A DNA stretch of 64,000 bases from NCBI GenBank assembly GCA_033807775.1, contig CM066317.1, positions 13,651,370 through 13,715,369 of the forward strand. The letters run 5' to 3'. This DNA is from Saussurea involucrata (lineage: Eukaryota > Streptophyta > Magnoliopsida > Asterales > Asteraceae). Below the pieces are notes generated by a model. That model searched no databases, was not told the DNA's origin, and saw nothing but the letters and a program-made list of their open reading frames with translations. The position numbers and the translations under genes were made by a program. Shown here one piece after another: positions 24,591 to 39,637 of the stretch. Every line of letters begins with the position of its first letter. Position 1 is the first letter of the stretch.

Positions 24591-24892
24591 CAATACAAAC
24601 ATATAAAAAAACTTGATACCAATTAAATTATACACAATATACCATTATATGTAATTGATTGATATATAATATTGAGAAAAAAACTTGGTACATGTTTAGA
24701 TGCTCATAAGTTAACTTATAACTTGATACATGCTTAGATGGCCACCGTTATAAAACTATTACAGCTTCATAACTAAATTTCGTTATTTTTTTTGTTTTAA
24801 ATATACACTCTAAACTAAAAAGATATATTTTAGAAAAACTTATTTTTAATATTAATTATAAGTACTTTAAGAATAAGGAAACTACACTTGGA

Positions 24893-25275
24893 GCATCTCT
24901 AACAGCTATGCTAAAATAGAAAAAGTGGAATTTTAGCATTTTTGTTGCTCGAATAACTATGCTATTCTCTATGCTAAAATAGAGAAAAGATGGAAGAGAT
25001 TGTAAAAATCTTTAAATTTAGAGAAATCTCTAAATAAATGGTTTTCTCCCAAAAATAATCATTACCTACAAAAAAACAAACTTTTCTTCTTTCAACTTTC
25101 TATATATTAAATATTTTAATAATATAATTAAATAAATTAAATATTTTAATAAGATAATTAATACTAGAGTTATAAAATAGCTTAGTTGTTGAAGTTAGAT
25201 GCAATTTTTTATAAAGATTTTAAATCTTTTTACTGTATTTTAAAATAATTTTAGCATAGCTATTAAAAATGCTAT
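24893..25275. mobile_element. MITE with GGAGCATCTCTAACAGCTATGC end
   Basis: Shares GAGCATCTC-AACAGCTATGCTAAA and ATTTTAGCATAGCT ends with the repeat at 59926-60270. The right end is eroded. Confidence 0.6.
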
Positions 25276-26039
25276 AAAAAAAAACTGGTCATATTCAATT
25301 TTCAATGGCTCTTTCTCTCTCTTTTTTCTTTTTCTTTTCCCGGTAGCATGCTTTCCAAAAGCCTGAAGCCATGCATGGGCTCGATAAAGGCACGTGGCGC
25401 ACATCATAGAATTTTCTTATCTTTCCTTTTAAGAAGAATCTAAATAAAAAATAAAAAATTAACGATCAATCTCATAATCTTTCATTAAATTTAAATTCTT
25501 TTAACATATTTTACCATTAAAGGTGCGAATGATTAAATGGTCATAATCATTAAAACTTTAAAAGACTCTTATGATATAATGTAAAATGAAATATGGCTGT
25601 TTGCTAACTGTTTAGAATGAAATCTGGGCGCTAAATGGTTAAAAAAGGCCCAAGATGCAAAATCATTCAAAGAGTTTTAGAACTATTAAAAAACAACAAA
25701 AATTGGAGCAAAACAAACTACACCAAAAAACTGATCACATTATTATCTTTAATTTGACGTTCATTTTGATATACTTTTTCATCCGTTTTTTCTTGGTTCT
25801 CCAATTCTTTTATTTTTCAGGGTTTTTCATTGATTTTTCCCAAAATCCATGTCTCATATTTATAATTAGGTTTGTTTGCAAAAAATAGTAGAAATTAAAG
25901 AATTAAAACCCAAGCTCCAATAATTATCCGCCACGTGTCCATGGTGATCCCTTGACGCCACCACCTTTACGGAAAAAGCGTGAATGCACAAAGGTGCATG
26001 AAATGTGAATAGGTGTAGTGCCACTACCACTGCGCTACA

Positions 26040-26122
26040 CCTCACCGCACCGTATAAACTCCCAACTGTCCATCGTCTTTCTCTGACGGTGCCGCCGCGA
26101 CGGAGGTGACAAAGACGACGCC
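26040..26122 (+). promoter_or_regulatory. ABCC13 core promoter and 5' leader
   Basis: A TATAAA box (26053-26058) lies about 70 bases before the ATG, followed by a pyrimidine-rich leader (TCGTCTTTCTCTG) and a good start context (GACGCCATGG). The upstream DNA from 25280 is A+T-rich with G-box-like CACGTG at 25391-25396 and GCCACGTGTCC at about 25930. Confidence 0.55.
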
Positions 26123-29100
26123 ATGGAATTCTTGAAGCTTATCTGCCCTAGCTCTCCTTACGTACGTAAATTCATCACTTCTTATGTTCAATATTCGATT
26201 TTAGTTATTGCCTGTAGCATTTAACAATTGAATGGCGGTTTCTCGAACAGAGTAACGAGTTAATCTGATGTTCTTCATGTTATTTTGTAAGAAATACTTG
26301 TTAATCAGCAAAATTCATCCAGGAACTTGCAGTGTTCTAAGCATATTTCAGTTTCGTTTGTTTCAGTTCATAAGATTTCAGAAGTTCAGGCATACAAATT
26401 TTGTTTAATTGAAGTGCTTTATTGTTTGATTTGTAGAAATTGTTATACTCAGCAGATGAATATTTTTGCCGACATGTTTAATTTCGCTTTGTTTATAATA
26501 TTTGATACTTGAGGCGACTCAAAATTATCCTAATTTGGCTTATTTTCCAGAATATACGACTCTTCGTTCCCAAAACGGAGATGCAGTATCAATTTTTAGG
26601 CAAAACTAGTTCTTTAGCTTTTCAATCGCATATTCACAACAACCTTTTTCTATTTGTCGTGTTTCTTATGAGGTTTAGTGTCTTCTTTGGTAAAATTTTC
26701 ATCAGAAATTTAAAATTTTCAAAATTTGAATTCAATATAGCAGCCCATAACAAGAAAATTGGTTACAGTTGTTGACATGGTACGATAATCAAACCTGATT
26801 TGTTGAAAAATATTTGCACCACCTTGTGTGTGTATATTTGAGGGAGAAACTCATACATAAATTCTAATCAAATATAATGATTTATTATACGATGGTAGCA
26901 AGATGACATGGTACCACCGTTGTAACCCATATTTTCTCCCATTAGATGTCTAAAACTGTTTTTACTCATTTCAGATGAATTACTATTTGGAATTGTAGTA
27001 GTAGTAGGATGAACTTCTATTTTCATTTCTACTTATTATGGATCATAAGCAATATCACATGATAACTGAGTTTCGGTTGAAGCATGTTCCTTTTCGTGAT
27101 CTTTCTTAAATTGTTCTAACTCTGTTTCTTGGATCAGATATGGGATGGAAATGGAATTTCAAGATGCTTCAGTGACATATATCCTTTTTTTCCCAGGAAA
27201 TTTCTGTTATTTTAATGCTCAAAGTAAAAAAATTGCAGTGTCCTTTTTATTTTACTTCATGGTTTGTATTTCTTAACAAGATTCACAATGTTAGGTTTTG
27301 GAGCAAGTATGGCCACGTTTGTCATAATTTTTGTGCTTGGAATTACTGAAAGGACTACCAGAGGACGTAGAAAGGTAACTAGTAAATGAGAGGAATCATA
27401 TATAGGGTTGGGTTCTGGTGAGAAGTTGAGGTTAACGTGAGAAGCGTAAGAAGTGGTTCTCAGTCGTTGGATGAGAAATGGACGCACATTAGGATGGGAT
27501 GCACCGAAATAAGATATACCAAGATGCACCGGATCAATCCCCTTCTAAGCCGCAATTCTGGGAGGGCATTTGATTAAAAATGATCCAACGGTTCAGATCC
27601 ACTTCTCATGCTTCTCACGTTAACCTCAATTTCTCACACGATCCTTTGCCTCATATATATATATATATGATCTTGACACTAGAGGGTGAGAAAGTTATTC
27701 CATTTTTTTCGTTGTAGTCCAAACAGTAATTTTCGACTTTATTTGGTGGATTGTAATTGTATCACAACTTCTCCTTATTATGTTCACTGCAGATATACCT
27801 CTATGAGAAGGTCTTTTTGCTCCTTCTACCTATCATTGGGGCATGCATAGCATGCTTTGACCTCATTCTGCTTTTGAGTAACACAAGAAGGGGTCGTCCT
27901 GCATTATATCATGAGTGGCTCCTAAGATGCTCTCAACTCTTAGTATGGGTAAGGCTTCCCCTAATTCTTAGATAGCTGCAAAATTTTCTGTTATTAATTC
28001 TTTCGGTGTATACCACAGGCCACCATACTTCTTATTTCAAGGCGTGATTGCTGGTTATTTGTGTTATCTAATCGGGTCCTGTGCTTTTGGTGGATGATGA
28101 AACCGTTCTTAGGGATCCCAACTTTACTAGCAACCTTTTCTTCTTTGGAGGTATTTTTTTATTCTTCATATATAGTGCTACATTCTTTATTGTTATATAG
28201 CTGTTTGTTTACCTCTTAATAGTTCCATTAACAGGCAACCTCTGAATTGCTAAGAGGTAAATCTTGTTTGGCAAAAAAAGTTTGCCTCTTAATGGTTTTA
28301 AAACCCTCTGAATGATTTTGTAACTTGGGTCTCCCTTAACCATTGAGCGCCCCGATTTCATTCTGAACAATTACCAAACAACTATATTTCATTTTGCACT
28401 ATATCATAAGAGCCTCTTAATCATTCTGACCACTTAATCATTCTGCACCAAACCATTCAGCAACTGCCAAACAGCCCATAATGGAAGGCTAAAAAGAGAG
28501 AGAAATACTTTGTTTAATTAACTTAAGCGATTTTTTCTGTATTTTTTTTGTGTATGTGGCATGTTAAGTATTTTCAATATTCTCTCTTCCTTGTATAATT
28601 GTATATGGTTTCTCGTTAAGTTTCATATTGAGCAGTATAGAAGCTCTGAATAAGGATATATAACCTAAAGTTTCTTCATTTGTTTATATCTTATTTAGTT
28701 CGAGTGTTGGTAATATCAGGTTTCATATTTGTTATTAACTTATTCAGTTATAAATTCTTTAAAATCACATTGGTTAAATGATGATTTTGCTCTGCAGGCT
28801 TTTAGCTGCATCAATGAGAGCTCAATAATTTTAGTCGATGTTCTGTTTGGTATCTTGGTTAATATTATCAGAATGAAGCAGTCATCTCGCACAAACAGGT
28901 AATCCATTTGTAAATTCTGGTTCTCAATAAGATGCATAAATTCTTAACATCATTGGAAACTGGATAAGATTCTCCAGTTTTCTTGGGTGTTAACTGCACC
29001 TGTTATTTATTCCCCCATCTTTAAACCTTATATTCACAAACGTGCATTTAAGTATACGCTGAAAAACAATAGTGAGCCGGCTACTAGTTCGAAGTGTACA

Positions 29101-32100
29101 TGATAGAAAATAAGCTCCTTGTAAACCTTCTTTGGGAGACGTATTTAAAGAATATTTTATTTGAAAGGTCCAGAGATTAGAACCTTTCCTAGAGTGGAAG
29201 CAGAATTGCATCCTTCTCTAAGCACAAAAAGTTAATATGTATGGCAGTTATCTAGCAAATGTTATAATTCCTAAAACTAAAATTTATTCTTACTTATATT
29301 CTATTTATAATCATCTTTTGACTTTTTACCGGACAAACGTGCAGTTCAATGGAAGAATTGCTGATTTCCTGTGAAATGGGTATAGACGACTGTTCTCGAT
29401 CAAATCCTGTATGTATTATTCTACCACTCATCTTAATTTTAAGATGTAATTTATTTCCAGCACACCTTATATATTGTTGGTGATTTTAGTGTCACCGTCC
29501 ATTTAAGTGTAATTGGAATTAACACGAGTGTCAATGGGGTTTCAAACTGTGATCTAATACAAGTTAGGCGCTGCGGAGTGCACACTTGTATATAAGGCTC
29601 TGATCAGTTTTGAGTTTAGATCAAGTGGTGTGTTTTCAGACTTAGGTTCTGAAAAACGTGGGTCGGGAATCTCTGGTCGCACTTCTGAGATGTCTAAGTC
29701 AATTCTCTGGGACCAGAAGTCTCATGCAGTTGTAACCAACCCGTGATCTCGTCCAAATACGGTTATAATCGTCTGGAACTGCTGTAACTTGCCAAAACCG
29801 CCATTTCAGTTATTTTTTCTTCTTTTTAGAATGGAGCTAGTATATACACGATATACTTACAATTTTGGGACTTATGAAAAATTATGAACCTTCAAATACC
29901 ATCCTTGAATTTTGCTCTCTATTTTGTGCCTAAAATCGAAAGTGTTCTCTAGTTTTATCCCAGATTGAATTTCGTGAAACCCATGCAGCGTCGAAATATC
30001 AATTCTTTAACTCATACGATTCTCGAGCAATCCGGTTACTTGATCGCCATTTTACCCTATTTCCCTACCCCAATTTCTAACATATATAACTGGTATCAAT
30101 GATACAATACCCTTATGCCCTATTTTAAATATGACATTGGATGAGAGGTTGTAGTCTTACATTATGAGTGAGTTGATTTATCTTTCCTCTCTTTCTCATT
30201 CTTATCTTTAACTAATTGAATGTGAACTCTGAACAATCTTGGGGACATTATTTATGTCTGTGATACCTTGATGCTGTTTTAATGACTCGTGGTGGTAGTG
30301 GTAGTAGTGTTTCACGCTTTTTGGTTTCCCGTTATGAAATAAGATAACTTAATTATGTGTCTTATTTACTTGTTTATCAAAGGGAGTTCTTGGAAGCTTC
30401 TTGAATCTCATGACATTCAGATCTATCAATTTGGTAATGGAACATGGTGCAAAGAAACAGCTTGACTTTGATGATTTGCTTCAGCTACCGATTGACATGG
30501 ATCCTTTGTTCTGCCATGATTCTTTGCTGAACTGCTGGGAAGATCAAAGAAGACATGGTCGCTCTGATCCTTCTTTGTTTTGGGCAGTCTGTTATGCATA
30601 TGGATGGCCATATATGTGTTTAGGTCTGTTAAAGGTACTTTTGGATGATATTTCCTTCCTACTTTCTAGATTACAGAAATAAATGAAAAAAACAAAGAAG
30701 AAAGGTAAAAATAGTAGCTGTGGCCATAATTTAAGACTTCATTTGTATTTACCCAACATGACATTATTTAGAAAATTTTCTTTTCCATATTAAACTCCTC
30801 CCACTTCTGACTTCCCCCTTGTATCCAATTATATATGTTAACTAATATCACATATGCTGAGCGAAAAAATGGAAAACAAAAGAAGAATATATATATATTT
30901 AAGCTTCTTATGCCTTGAAATGGTCCACTAGGTATGCACGTGCATACCCTGAAAAAAGAAGTATTTGTAGTGTTTTGCAGCATAAAAATAATATTTGTAA
31001 AGATTTGTTATTATAACACATCCCTGAACTTTTTCTGTTAAGATGGTGCATACCTTGGTAAAAGGTCCTGGATCCATCACTGAGTATAATGATAAGAAAA
31101 AAACTTGATAGCAGTGAAGTAGCAGACTTAAATGTTATTTCTCTTCTAAGTGTCATACTCCTTAAATTACAGGTACTTAATGATTGTCTTGGTTTTGCTG
31201 GACCCATGCTTCTTAATAGGCTGATTAAGTATCTTCAAGAAGGTCAATTTCTATATTTGTTTCTCTTGTTGGTTTGTAAAAGGGTAATGTATAGTTCATG
31301 CTTCCAATAAGAAATATAATGATCGATATTATAATGTTCTCCTTTTTTAGCACTACCTTCTCTTTTCTAGTTCTTCCTTATCGTATGTTCTTTTTTTTTC
31401 TCCTACACTTTGCACAAGCTGGGGTCTTCACCGAAACAACCACTCTACTCTTTTGGGTAGAGGTCAGGTCTACGTACATATCCAGGCTCGTTTTGAAGTG
31501 GGACCGTGGGATAAACCGGGCTCCTTAGAAGTCCATTGAAAGATGTTAAAATCGCTTAACGTCTTATGATTCCTTCACACATTCACGAATGGAAATTTCA
31601 TTTTTGTTCTAATGAAGTTTTTAGCTTTTAACTTAAAATGAACACTATGTGAACTGGTCTAAATTGATGTCCCCATTAAAGAAACATATTTTTCTACATA
31701 CAGGATCTGTGCATTTTGATGGTTATCTCCTCGCCATTTCCCTAGGCCTCACTTCCATTTTGAAGTAAGTGTTTTGCTTTTAGTATAAATGATTATCCCT
31801 CTTCATGACATTTCTTATGGAGTATTTTCACCATGATATATTTCTATGAACTACAACTCATATAATCCAAAATCTCCATCTTGTTCCTGCTCCAGTGCAT
31901 TTGACAGAACATTTAGATAATACTTTATTCTCATGCTATCATAAATAAAATAAATGGATGCTCACTGTTCTCTTTTTATTATGGTGTTAAGTATTATAAA
32001 TCGAACTCACAAGCTCCATTCTTAGCTTTGAGATTTTGGTGTCTGCAACAACTAGAGACCACTGCTATCAATCTGGTTCAGCAGGCTTCACTTAAAAGAA

Positions 32101-35100
32101 CACAAAATCTATGAACTGCGGAATGAAGTAATTCATTAGCTGAACTGGAGATATTTTTGGTGATGTTCAAGTAACAAGGTGGCAAAATTCTATGCTGTTT
32201 CTTTTGGGGAAATTGACTCAAATAGCCATTTTAACAATTACAATTGGTCTCCTAGCCATTTCTCTCCTGGTTTTGCATAAATGTCATTACTTCCGCAATA
32301 TATAGGTCCATAATAGCTGACCTAACTCAAAAACACACAAAAAAAAAAACGAATCTAATCAATTTTTCTTAAAAAAAACCGACCCAGATCCACAATTATG
32401 ACCCAGGTCCGCAATATATATAATTTAAGGAAAATCGATCAAATTCGGAATATTTTTGGTGTTTTTGAGTTAGGTTCGCAATTACGGACCTATATATTGC
32501 GGATGTAGACATGTAGTGGACATTTTGGTAAAAATGGGAGAGAAATGGCCAAGAGACCAATTTAATTGTGTACTTTGGCTATTTGAGTCCGTTTCCCTGT
32601 TTCTTTTTTGCGTTCAACTAACTGCTAACTAGTGACAAACTAAAAATACTACAAGATGTCATACATACAATTGCTGGGTAAAATACAATTGTGTTTCTTG
32701 TCATGATTACATCATAAAATGTGAAGTTTTCTTGCTTGAATTATGGTGTGCGTATAGCTTCTAAATTACCAAAATCATTCAGATGCTCATCAACAGGAAC
32801 TGATGTTTAATTAGTATATTTTTCATTTGCATACTTTTTGTTCTTAATAGTGGAAGCTTTGAGGGAATCTTGATGACATTGTATTGTATATTAACCTCTC
32901 ACTGTTATAATGTGATCTCTATTCTGATGGTGCAGATCTTTTCTTGATACACAATATACATTTCGCCTTTCCAAATTAAAGTTAAAGCTACGTTCTAGTC
33001 TGATGACTGTTATATTTCGAAAGGTAAATCATTTCTTATCTGTTTCTTTGTCTTCTGTTAAAAGGGAACCTATTCCCTCCACTATCCACATTTTTTTATT
33101 CTAGAGCGGCAGTTTTTTTTGAAGTTTGTAATGCAAAGACAAACAGAAGCTGGCTTTCACAAAAGAACCGTTTCCGGTAGAGCAAAATTATCATATGCGC
33201 TTCCACACACGGACTTTTATAAAAATCAATCTGCCAATGCCTGATTCACTTGTGTCGATGAAGTGATGTTTTATTGAAGTAAGCTAACCAGGATTACATC
33301 ATAAGATGCTCACTAAGAAAAACCCTTCACAGGGTTGACCAAATCTTGGAGATTAGGCAGTGGTCTACCCACTGACAAACCTATAGATTTTTTCTTCTTT
33401 TTAGATGGGCCGAAACAAAATTTTTGCAAAGCTAAGACGCATACCAACACACACACATATATACATATATGCATGTGTTCAGTAAGTGGGGCTTAATCAT
33501 TTGAGAACTTCCAAATTTGTGAGATCCGTGAGAACTTCTACCTTACGGTTTTGTTTCGCATGATTTTTTCTCATGTAAGGGTAGTATTTAATGTATTGAT
33601 TGTAACACCCTAAAAATAGGGGTAAACAAAAACTTTCATAAAACGAAAGAGCGGTATAAATGCCATTGCATGAACTATCCTAAAAGGGAGAATTACAAGT
33701 ATTTGGTATAGTTACAATTGTAATCAAATGGAAGATTAATGACAACCAACTAATCTATATCCTATCGTGGAAACAAGATTACAAAAGGGGTGTCATCTCT
33801 AGCCATCAAGGTCCTCTATTAATGGCGTCCCAAAAGTATTTCCCCAAAGCTCACACGCTCCGCCTAAGCCTTCTTAATGACGGCTCCGCTAGAACCTGAG
33901 ATTCATGACATCATTCAAACAAGTGTCAAGACAAGGCTTGGTGAGTAATCACAATTAATAACACATATTAGTAACATGTACAAGTAAGAGTTTATATTCC
34001 AATTTCCATAAGTGGATTTGAAGTCAATGGGGGAGACCCATAGCATCAAGAAGTTCCACCCAAAGAGTCGAGATACCTTAGTGTCAAGCCCCTCAAGGCG
34101 ACACCAAAGGCCCGACACATCCGGGGGTGCAACCAAAGGCATTGCCCCAAATGGCGAGGGTCTAGGCGCATACCATTACGGTGGCACCCAAGACTATGTC
34201 CTCCTAGTGAACACTTAACTTGATTCATTCAAAAGCTCGCTCAAGCCATAAGGTACACAAGCATGTGCAACCAATTCTCTTAGTCGTCATAGGCATTACA
34301 TGTTTGTAAGTAAACAATAATATCAGGAACTTCCCATGCTTTACCATAATGTTAGATTACCATTTGCATACATACCAAGTACATTAAAGGTCCACATACT
34401 TTTCTCTTGGAACTATACATATTCATTAAGCCAAGAAGATTGACTAGCTTAATCATTAAGAAATTTTATTACTAGACAAATAAGCACATAGTTCTTGGGT
34501 ATGAAACCCTAAATCTTCCATATCACATTAACATAGCACATCATACTTTAAACACATCAAGACAACATATCTCTCCACCAAAAATCCATTGTTACTTCTA
34601 ATAAGCCAATAAATCCACTTTCCTAAAATTAGGGTTTTTATGAAGATAAAGAAATAAGCAATAACACAAGTACAAAATCATGGATCTAGTTTAAGAGGAG
34701 CTAGAATACTCACTATCTAGATTTTTAGTGCCAAAACCTAGAAAATGGGTGAACCCCTAGAAGTTGGAGAGTGCAAGAAGTGATTGGAGTAGTAAGTGCT
34801 AGATTCCTTGGATGAAGTCTTCAATAAATGTTCCCAATCATGTAAGGATCCTCAATAAATGAAACTGTTAACTAGTTGATATTTAATGAAGAGAGAGAGT
34901 GGGTTTGGAGGTGTAAATCACCCTTAAGCTCAAGAAAATCGGCTGGAAAGTGTTTTGTAAAAAGTGAGAAACAAGAGAGCTAAAAATCACATTTTATAGC
35001 CCCCTGCACGCGACGGACGAAAGTGCCCCGCGATTGTGCCCTGTGGCACTCTCGCGGAGAATGTACTGCGACCACCCAAATCACACTCCGGCGATTGTGA

Positions 35101-36473
35101 CGGGCGATTGTGACAGGGGCACTCTCGCCGTGTCACTGTCGCACAAAATGTACCGAGAGTGGTACATGGCAGGCGATTGACATGCGACTGTGCCCGAGGG
35201 CACTATCGCCGCGTCACTCTCGCACACCCTTCCCCGTCCGATTCTTTCTCGAGGACAAGCCGATAGGTCACAAGTATAAATATGAACACGTATGGAACAA
35301 TTAAGGCATAACGGTGCAACTTGGAAACAAGGTGAATTTAAATGTTCATGATATGGAGTGAGACTTTTACGGGGGTCACATTGATTAACATATATTTGTT
35401 TCACAATGTGATTGTTTCATATGTATTTGTTTAACAATGTGAAACTTTTTTATGTGTACCTTTTGTTTCACAAACACGTAAAAAATGTGCACATTGTGAA
35501 CCGAGTACATGTGAAGCAAACACATTGTGAAACAAATATATGTTAATTAATATTCTAAATCCTAGTCTTAGATGCAAAAAAATCATATGAAATAGCACAT
35601 GACGCACTAGTTCTCAAGGTTATCACAATTTCATAGGTTCTCAAAAGAAGGTCCCTGTCAGTAAGTTATGAGCTAAATGGCATTAAATCTTTGTGGTTGT
35701 AGCTCACTAGTATACTAATTCACTAAAAAAAATTGTAATAACAAAACAAAATGAAAGCTAACAATGTATATAAATTAAATTTTATTACGTGTGGACTTTT
35801 TTTTTTAAGTCAAGAGGATCGGGTCCACCTTGGCACTTGAGAGCTTCATGCCTTCATCCATGGGTCTAAGAGGACCAGGTCCATCAGCACAATTTCTACA
35901 GTGAGGGTGTATGTATCATGCTGCAGCAAGCAAATCAGTTATTTTTGCAGGTCAAACCTTTTCTTTTTCTGAAAGTCTTAATTGGCATCTTATCTACATG
36001 CCATCTAGGGGTGTAAATGATGCGAGTCAAGCTCGAGTATGATTATACTCGACTCGAACTCGAAAGCCAATACTCGAGGACTCGAAAACTCGCGAGTAGT
36101 AAAAATCCAAACTCGAACTCGACTCGAAAGCCAATTCCCAAGCTCGAACTCGAACTCGTTTCAAGCTCGAATCAAGCTCGAACTCGAACTCGAATCAAGC
36201 TCGAGCTCGTTTAATGCATAAAAGAACTCAAAGTGAACCTACTTTCATGGAGGTACTTCCTATTAAAATAATCATATAAAAGTTCGTAAGCTCAAGCCAT
36301 TGAGCAAAGGCAAAGGATGTAAAAACAAGGGAGAGGAATGATCTATATATAGTGGAGTTCAAAGCATTGAGTTCTATATCCACCAATGTGGGATAGATTA
36401 GACACACACCCTCAAGAGTTCATCCATGTCTTTTACATAATTAGTTTCAATTGTTTTTCCCAAAAAACTTGAG

Positions 36474-36520
<47 letters not shown>

Positions 36521-39500
36521 CAATTCAATTAAAATAACATTACTAATTATATTATAATCGTGTTGTTTATGCATTATATTAGTAAACAAACTTAAACACA
36601 CACAAACATTTACGTACACTGTTTTGCTTTAATTTCTCTAGTATTTGATTTTAGCTTATAGGCATACGTACACTAACATTGACGAACGTAAACGAACATA
36701 AATGACCAAACAAACGTTCACGAATATAATGAACGAACAAATGTTCACGAACATAAATGAACAAACGAGACTCTTGTTCATGTTCACTCGTTTAACTAAA
36801 CGAATAAAAAGACTTGTTCATATATTATATTATTTTATTATTAATGTATTATATTAAAATAATAATTATTATTTTTTTACATTATATTCTATAACTTATT
36901 ATATAAAATTAATTATATATAAAATATATTCGAGTATCTCACGAGCTTATCGAGTCGAGTATCAGTTCACTCAACTCGACTCGTTAGTATGTCGAGTCGA
37001 GCTCGAGTTCGAATCGAGCCTATTCGAGTCGAGTGTTGACCGAGTTTTGACCGAGTCGATCTCGAGTAGCTCGCGAGTTGTCTCGTCTCATTTACACCCC
37101 TAATGCCATCTTTTACAACAAAATAGTTTATCATCTAGAAATGGAAGTGAAAAAGAGGACTGATTTCGTCGTTCTGAGAACAAATCTAACAACGATATAT
37201 AGTTAAAGTTCAAATATACTGTCATTGTACTTTAAAAAGAGCTTCATGACATCCAACTTTCTCATTATCTTCATTGATCATTTTCAGATCAAATCAACAC
37301 TTATACCATCCTATGCTTATAGCTGATTGCCCAACCTTGAACAACTTTAATTATTTCAAGTATTGCATTTTTGGCAGATCTAATATAGGTCGATTTAAAA
37401 ACTCTTTTATCATGATATTGATCTTCAAATTGTCTTTAGCTTTTGTTACTTCTTTAATAATACCCCCCCCCCCCCCCCAACACACACACACACACACACA
37501 CACACAAATCCTGATTTTGAGGGAGATCTTTTATTGACTGTCAAGTCTCCCATAATGCATTTTTCAGTGTCTCCATGTTAGCCTGGCAGAAAGATCAAAA
37601 TTTTCTGAGGGGGAAATTCAAACATTCATGTCTGTGGATGCTGATCGAACTGTCAATATGTCCAACAGTTTTCATGACATGTGGAGGTAATTATTTATTT
37701 CTTTCACACATTTTCAACCATAGTACAGCCTCTATATCTTCTCTTTCTGTTGATAGATCTCATCGATAAAGTGTTCCACATTTCTATATTGATCCGGTAA
37801 TGGGGTCTTAAAGTGGACATGAATGGCTTTTTTTGGGGGAAGGGTGTCCTAGGCTATGCCTAGACTAATCCCTTGGCAAATTATGACTGTAAGACATCAG
37901 CCCTGATTAAACCTCAGTGGCCACAATTGTTGTGTACGCCTGGATTAGAACCCTGGGCAGATGGGATATTCCACCACATCCCCCAGGCACAACCCTTGTG
38001 GTTAAGTGGACATGAATGTTATTTGTTCAGATTTGTGAAAGAAGAGTCCAAAGATCAACACATTGTAAAGATATTTAGAATTTAGATTATATGAAGATAA
38101 ACGGAAATAATTTATCATGCCAGTCAGTATTATGCAACGGCTCCACCAGAGCATGCTTTTCATTTGGCATCTCTGTCTGTAACTTGATGCTGGTGGTACT
38201 GATTATGTGGTCTTAGATTCTCTAGGACTGCTGCAAGTCACTACAGAATGTGTTGGTATTGAATGCTATCATAATAAATAAAGCCATCATATGTAGATTA
38301 AGAGTAATGACATACTACTGTCTTCTATGGCTTGCATTGATAACAATCTAAAATGTTTTTTCGAACCTTTCAGCTTGCCTTTACAAATTGGAATTGCCCT
38401 GTATCTGCTCTATACACAAGTTCAGTACGCTTTTGTTGCTGGAATCACTATAACTATTTTGTTGATACCAGGTAGTGCCCTTGCACTTGTTTCTTTACAT
38501 GAATACACTGATCATACCTCTGTATGGGTTGTTACCTAATTTTATGCATGTAAATTTGGTTTTTCACATGTCGTAATTGAACCTGATTTCTCTAGAGTAA
38601 GAAATCTGCACCTACTGGTGCTTCTAATTGAGAAGCGTATCTAAATTCGAAAGCATCAATAAGTGCAGATTATTGTTTTCACTTATGTGCCGATTGACAG
38701 AACTCACAGTTACTGTCATCTATATCTGGGAATGATGCGTGGGAAAAGTAAGGTATTTATCAACAAGGGTCGGGCTCAAGGGAAAACTGCAAAAAAATAA
38801 AAAATTGAGGAACACCCTGATAAACCGTTCATCTGGACGGTATGTACATGTGCATACAAGTAATTTGTAACATTCACACGTGCATATGCACATGTGCATA
38901 ACATGAACACGTGCATAAAAACCAAAAAAACAACTTCAATTTCTTGTATGCACATGTGCATACCATCCAAATGAATGGTTACTGGGGTGTTCCTCGGTTT
39001 TTCATTTTTTATGCAGTTTTCCCCTGGACCTCTCTCTCATCAACAATGTGTGGTTATATAATGCTTATGATACGTGACTTCATAATGATTGGAACAATAA
39101 GCCAGTACCAAGGACTTGATCATGAGGACATTCTCTTTAGCTGCTATTGCTATCAAAATGATGATTTCCCGGATCCCTGTCTTGCATACCTCTTTTGATG
39201 GACATGTAATTCATTATTGATCCTGATAAAGCTCTAATCATAACGTGTACAGTAAATAAATGGATTGCTGAGTTGATTGCCAGTGCCACCAAAAACATGA
39301 TGGAGCAAAAGGATGAAAGGTGTGTGCACCTTTGCCAAAGTCTGCTTAAGCTTTAGCGAAACAATTTGCTCTTCTATTGCAAATAGTGCTGTTTAGATGT
39401 TTCAGCAATGGAGTTTTATATTCAATTATAAGTCTATATTATAAATTGTAACACTTTCACAGGGTCAGAAGGACCGGAGAGCTATTGACATATATTCGCA

Positions 39501-39603
39501 CTTTGAAAATGTATGGTTGGGAGCTTCTTTTTTCTAGTTGGTTGATGAAAACAAGATCCTTAGAAGTCAAATATTTATCAGTAAGAATTACTTTATGCAA
39601 AAA

Positions 39604-39637
<34 letters not shown>

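Noticed and set aside
25655..26775. Phe-rich ORFs around the ABCC13 start
   Set aside because: The first lies upstream of the promoter and the others in intron 1; A+T-rich composition gives hydrophobic chance frames.
35081..35404. 107-aa minus-strand ORF with many Cys and Pro
   Set aside because: Within the GC-rich part of the solo LTR with its own TSD; no coding homology recognised.
36017..36221. Ser/Arg/Leu repeat ORFs
   Set aside because: Products of CTCGAA-type short repeats in the hAT end.
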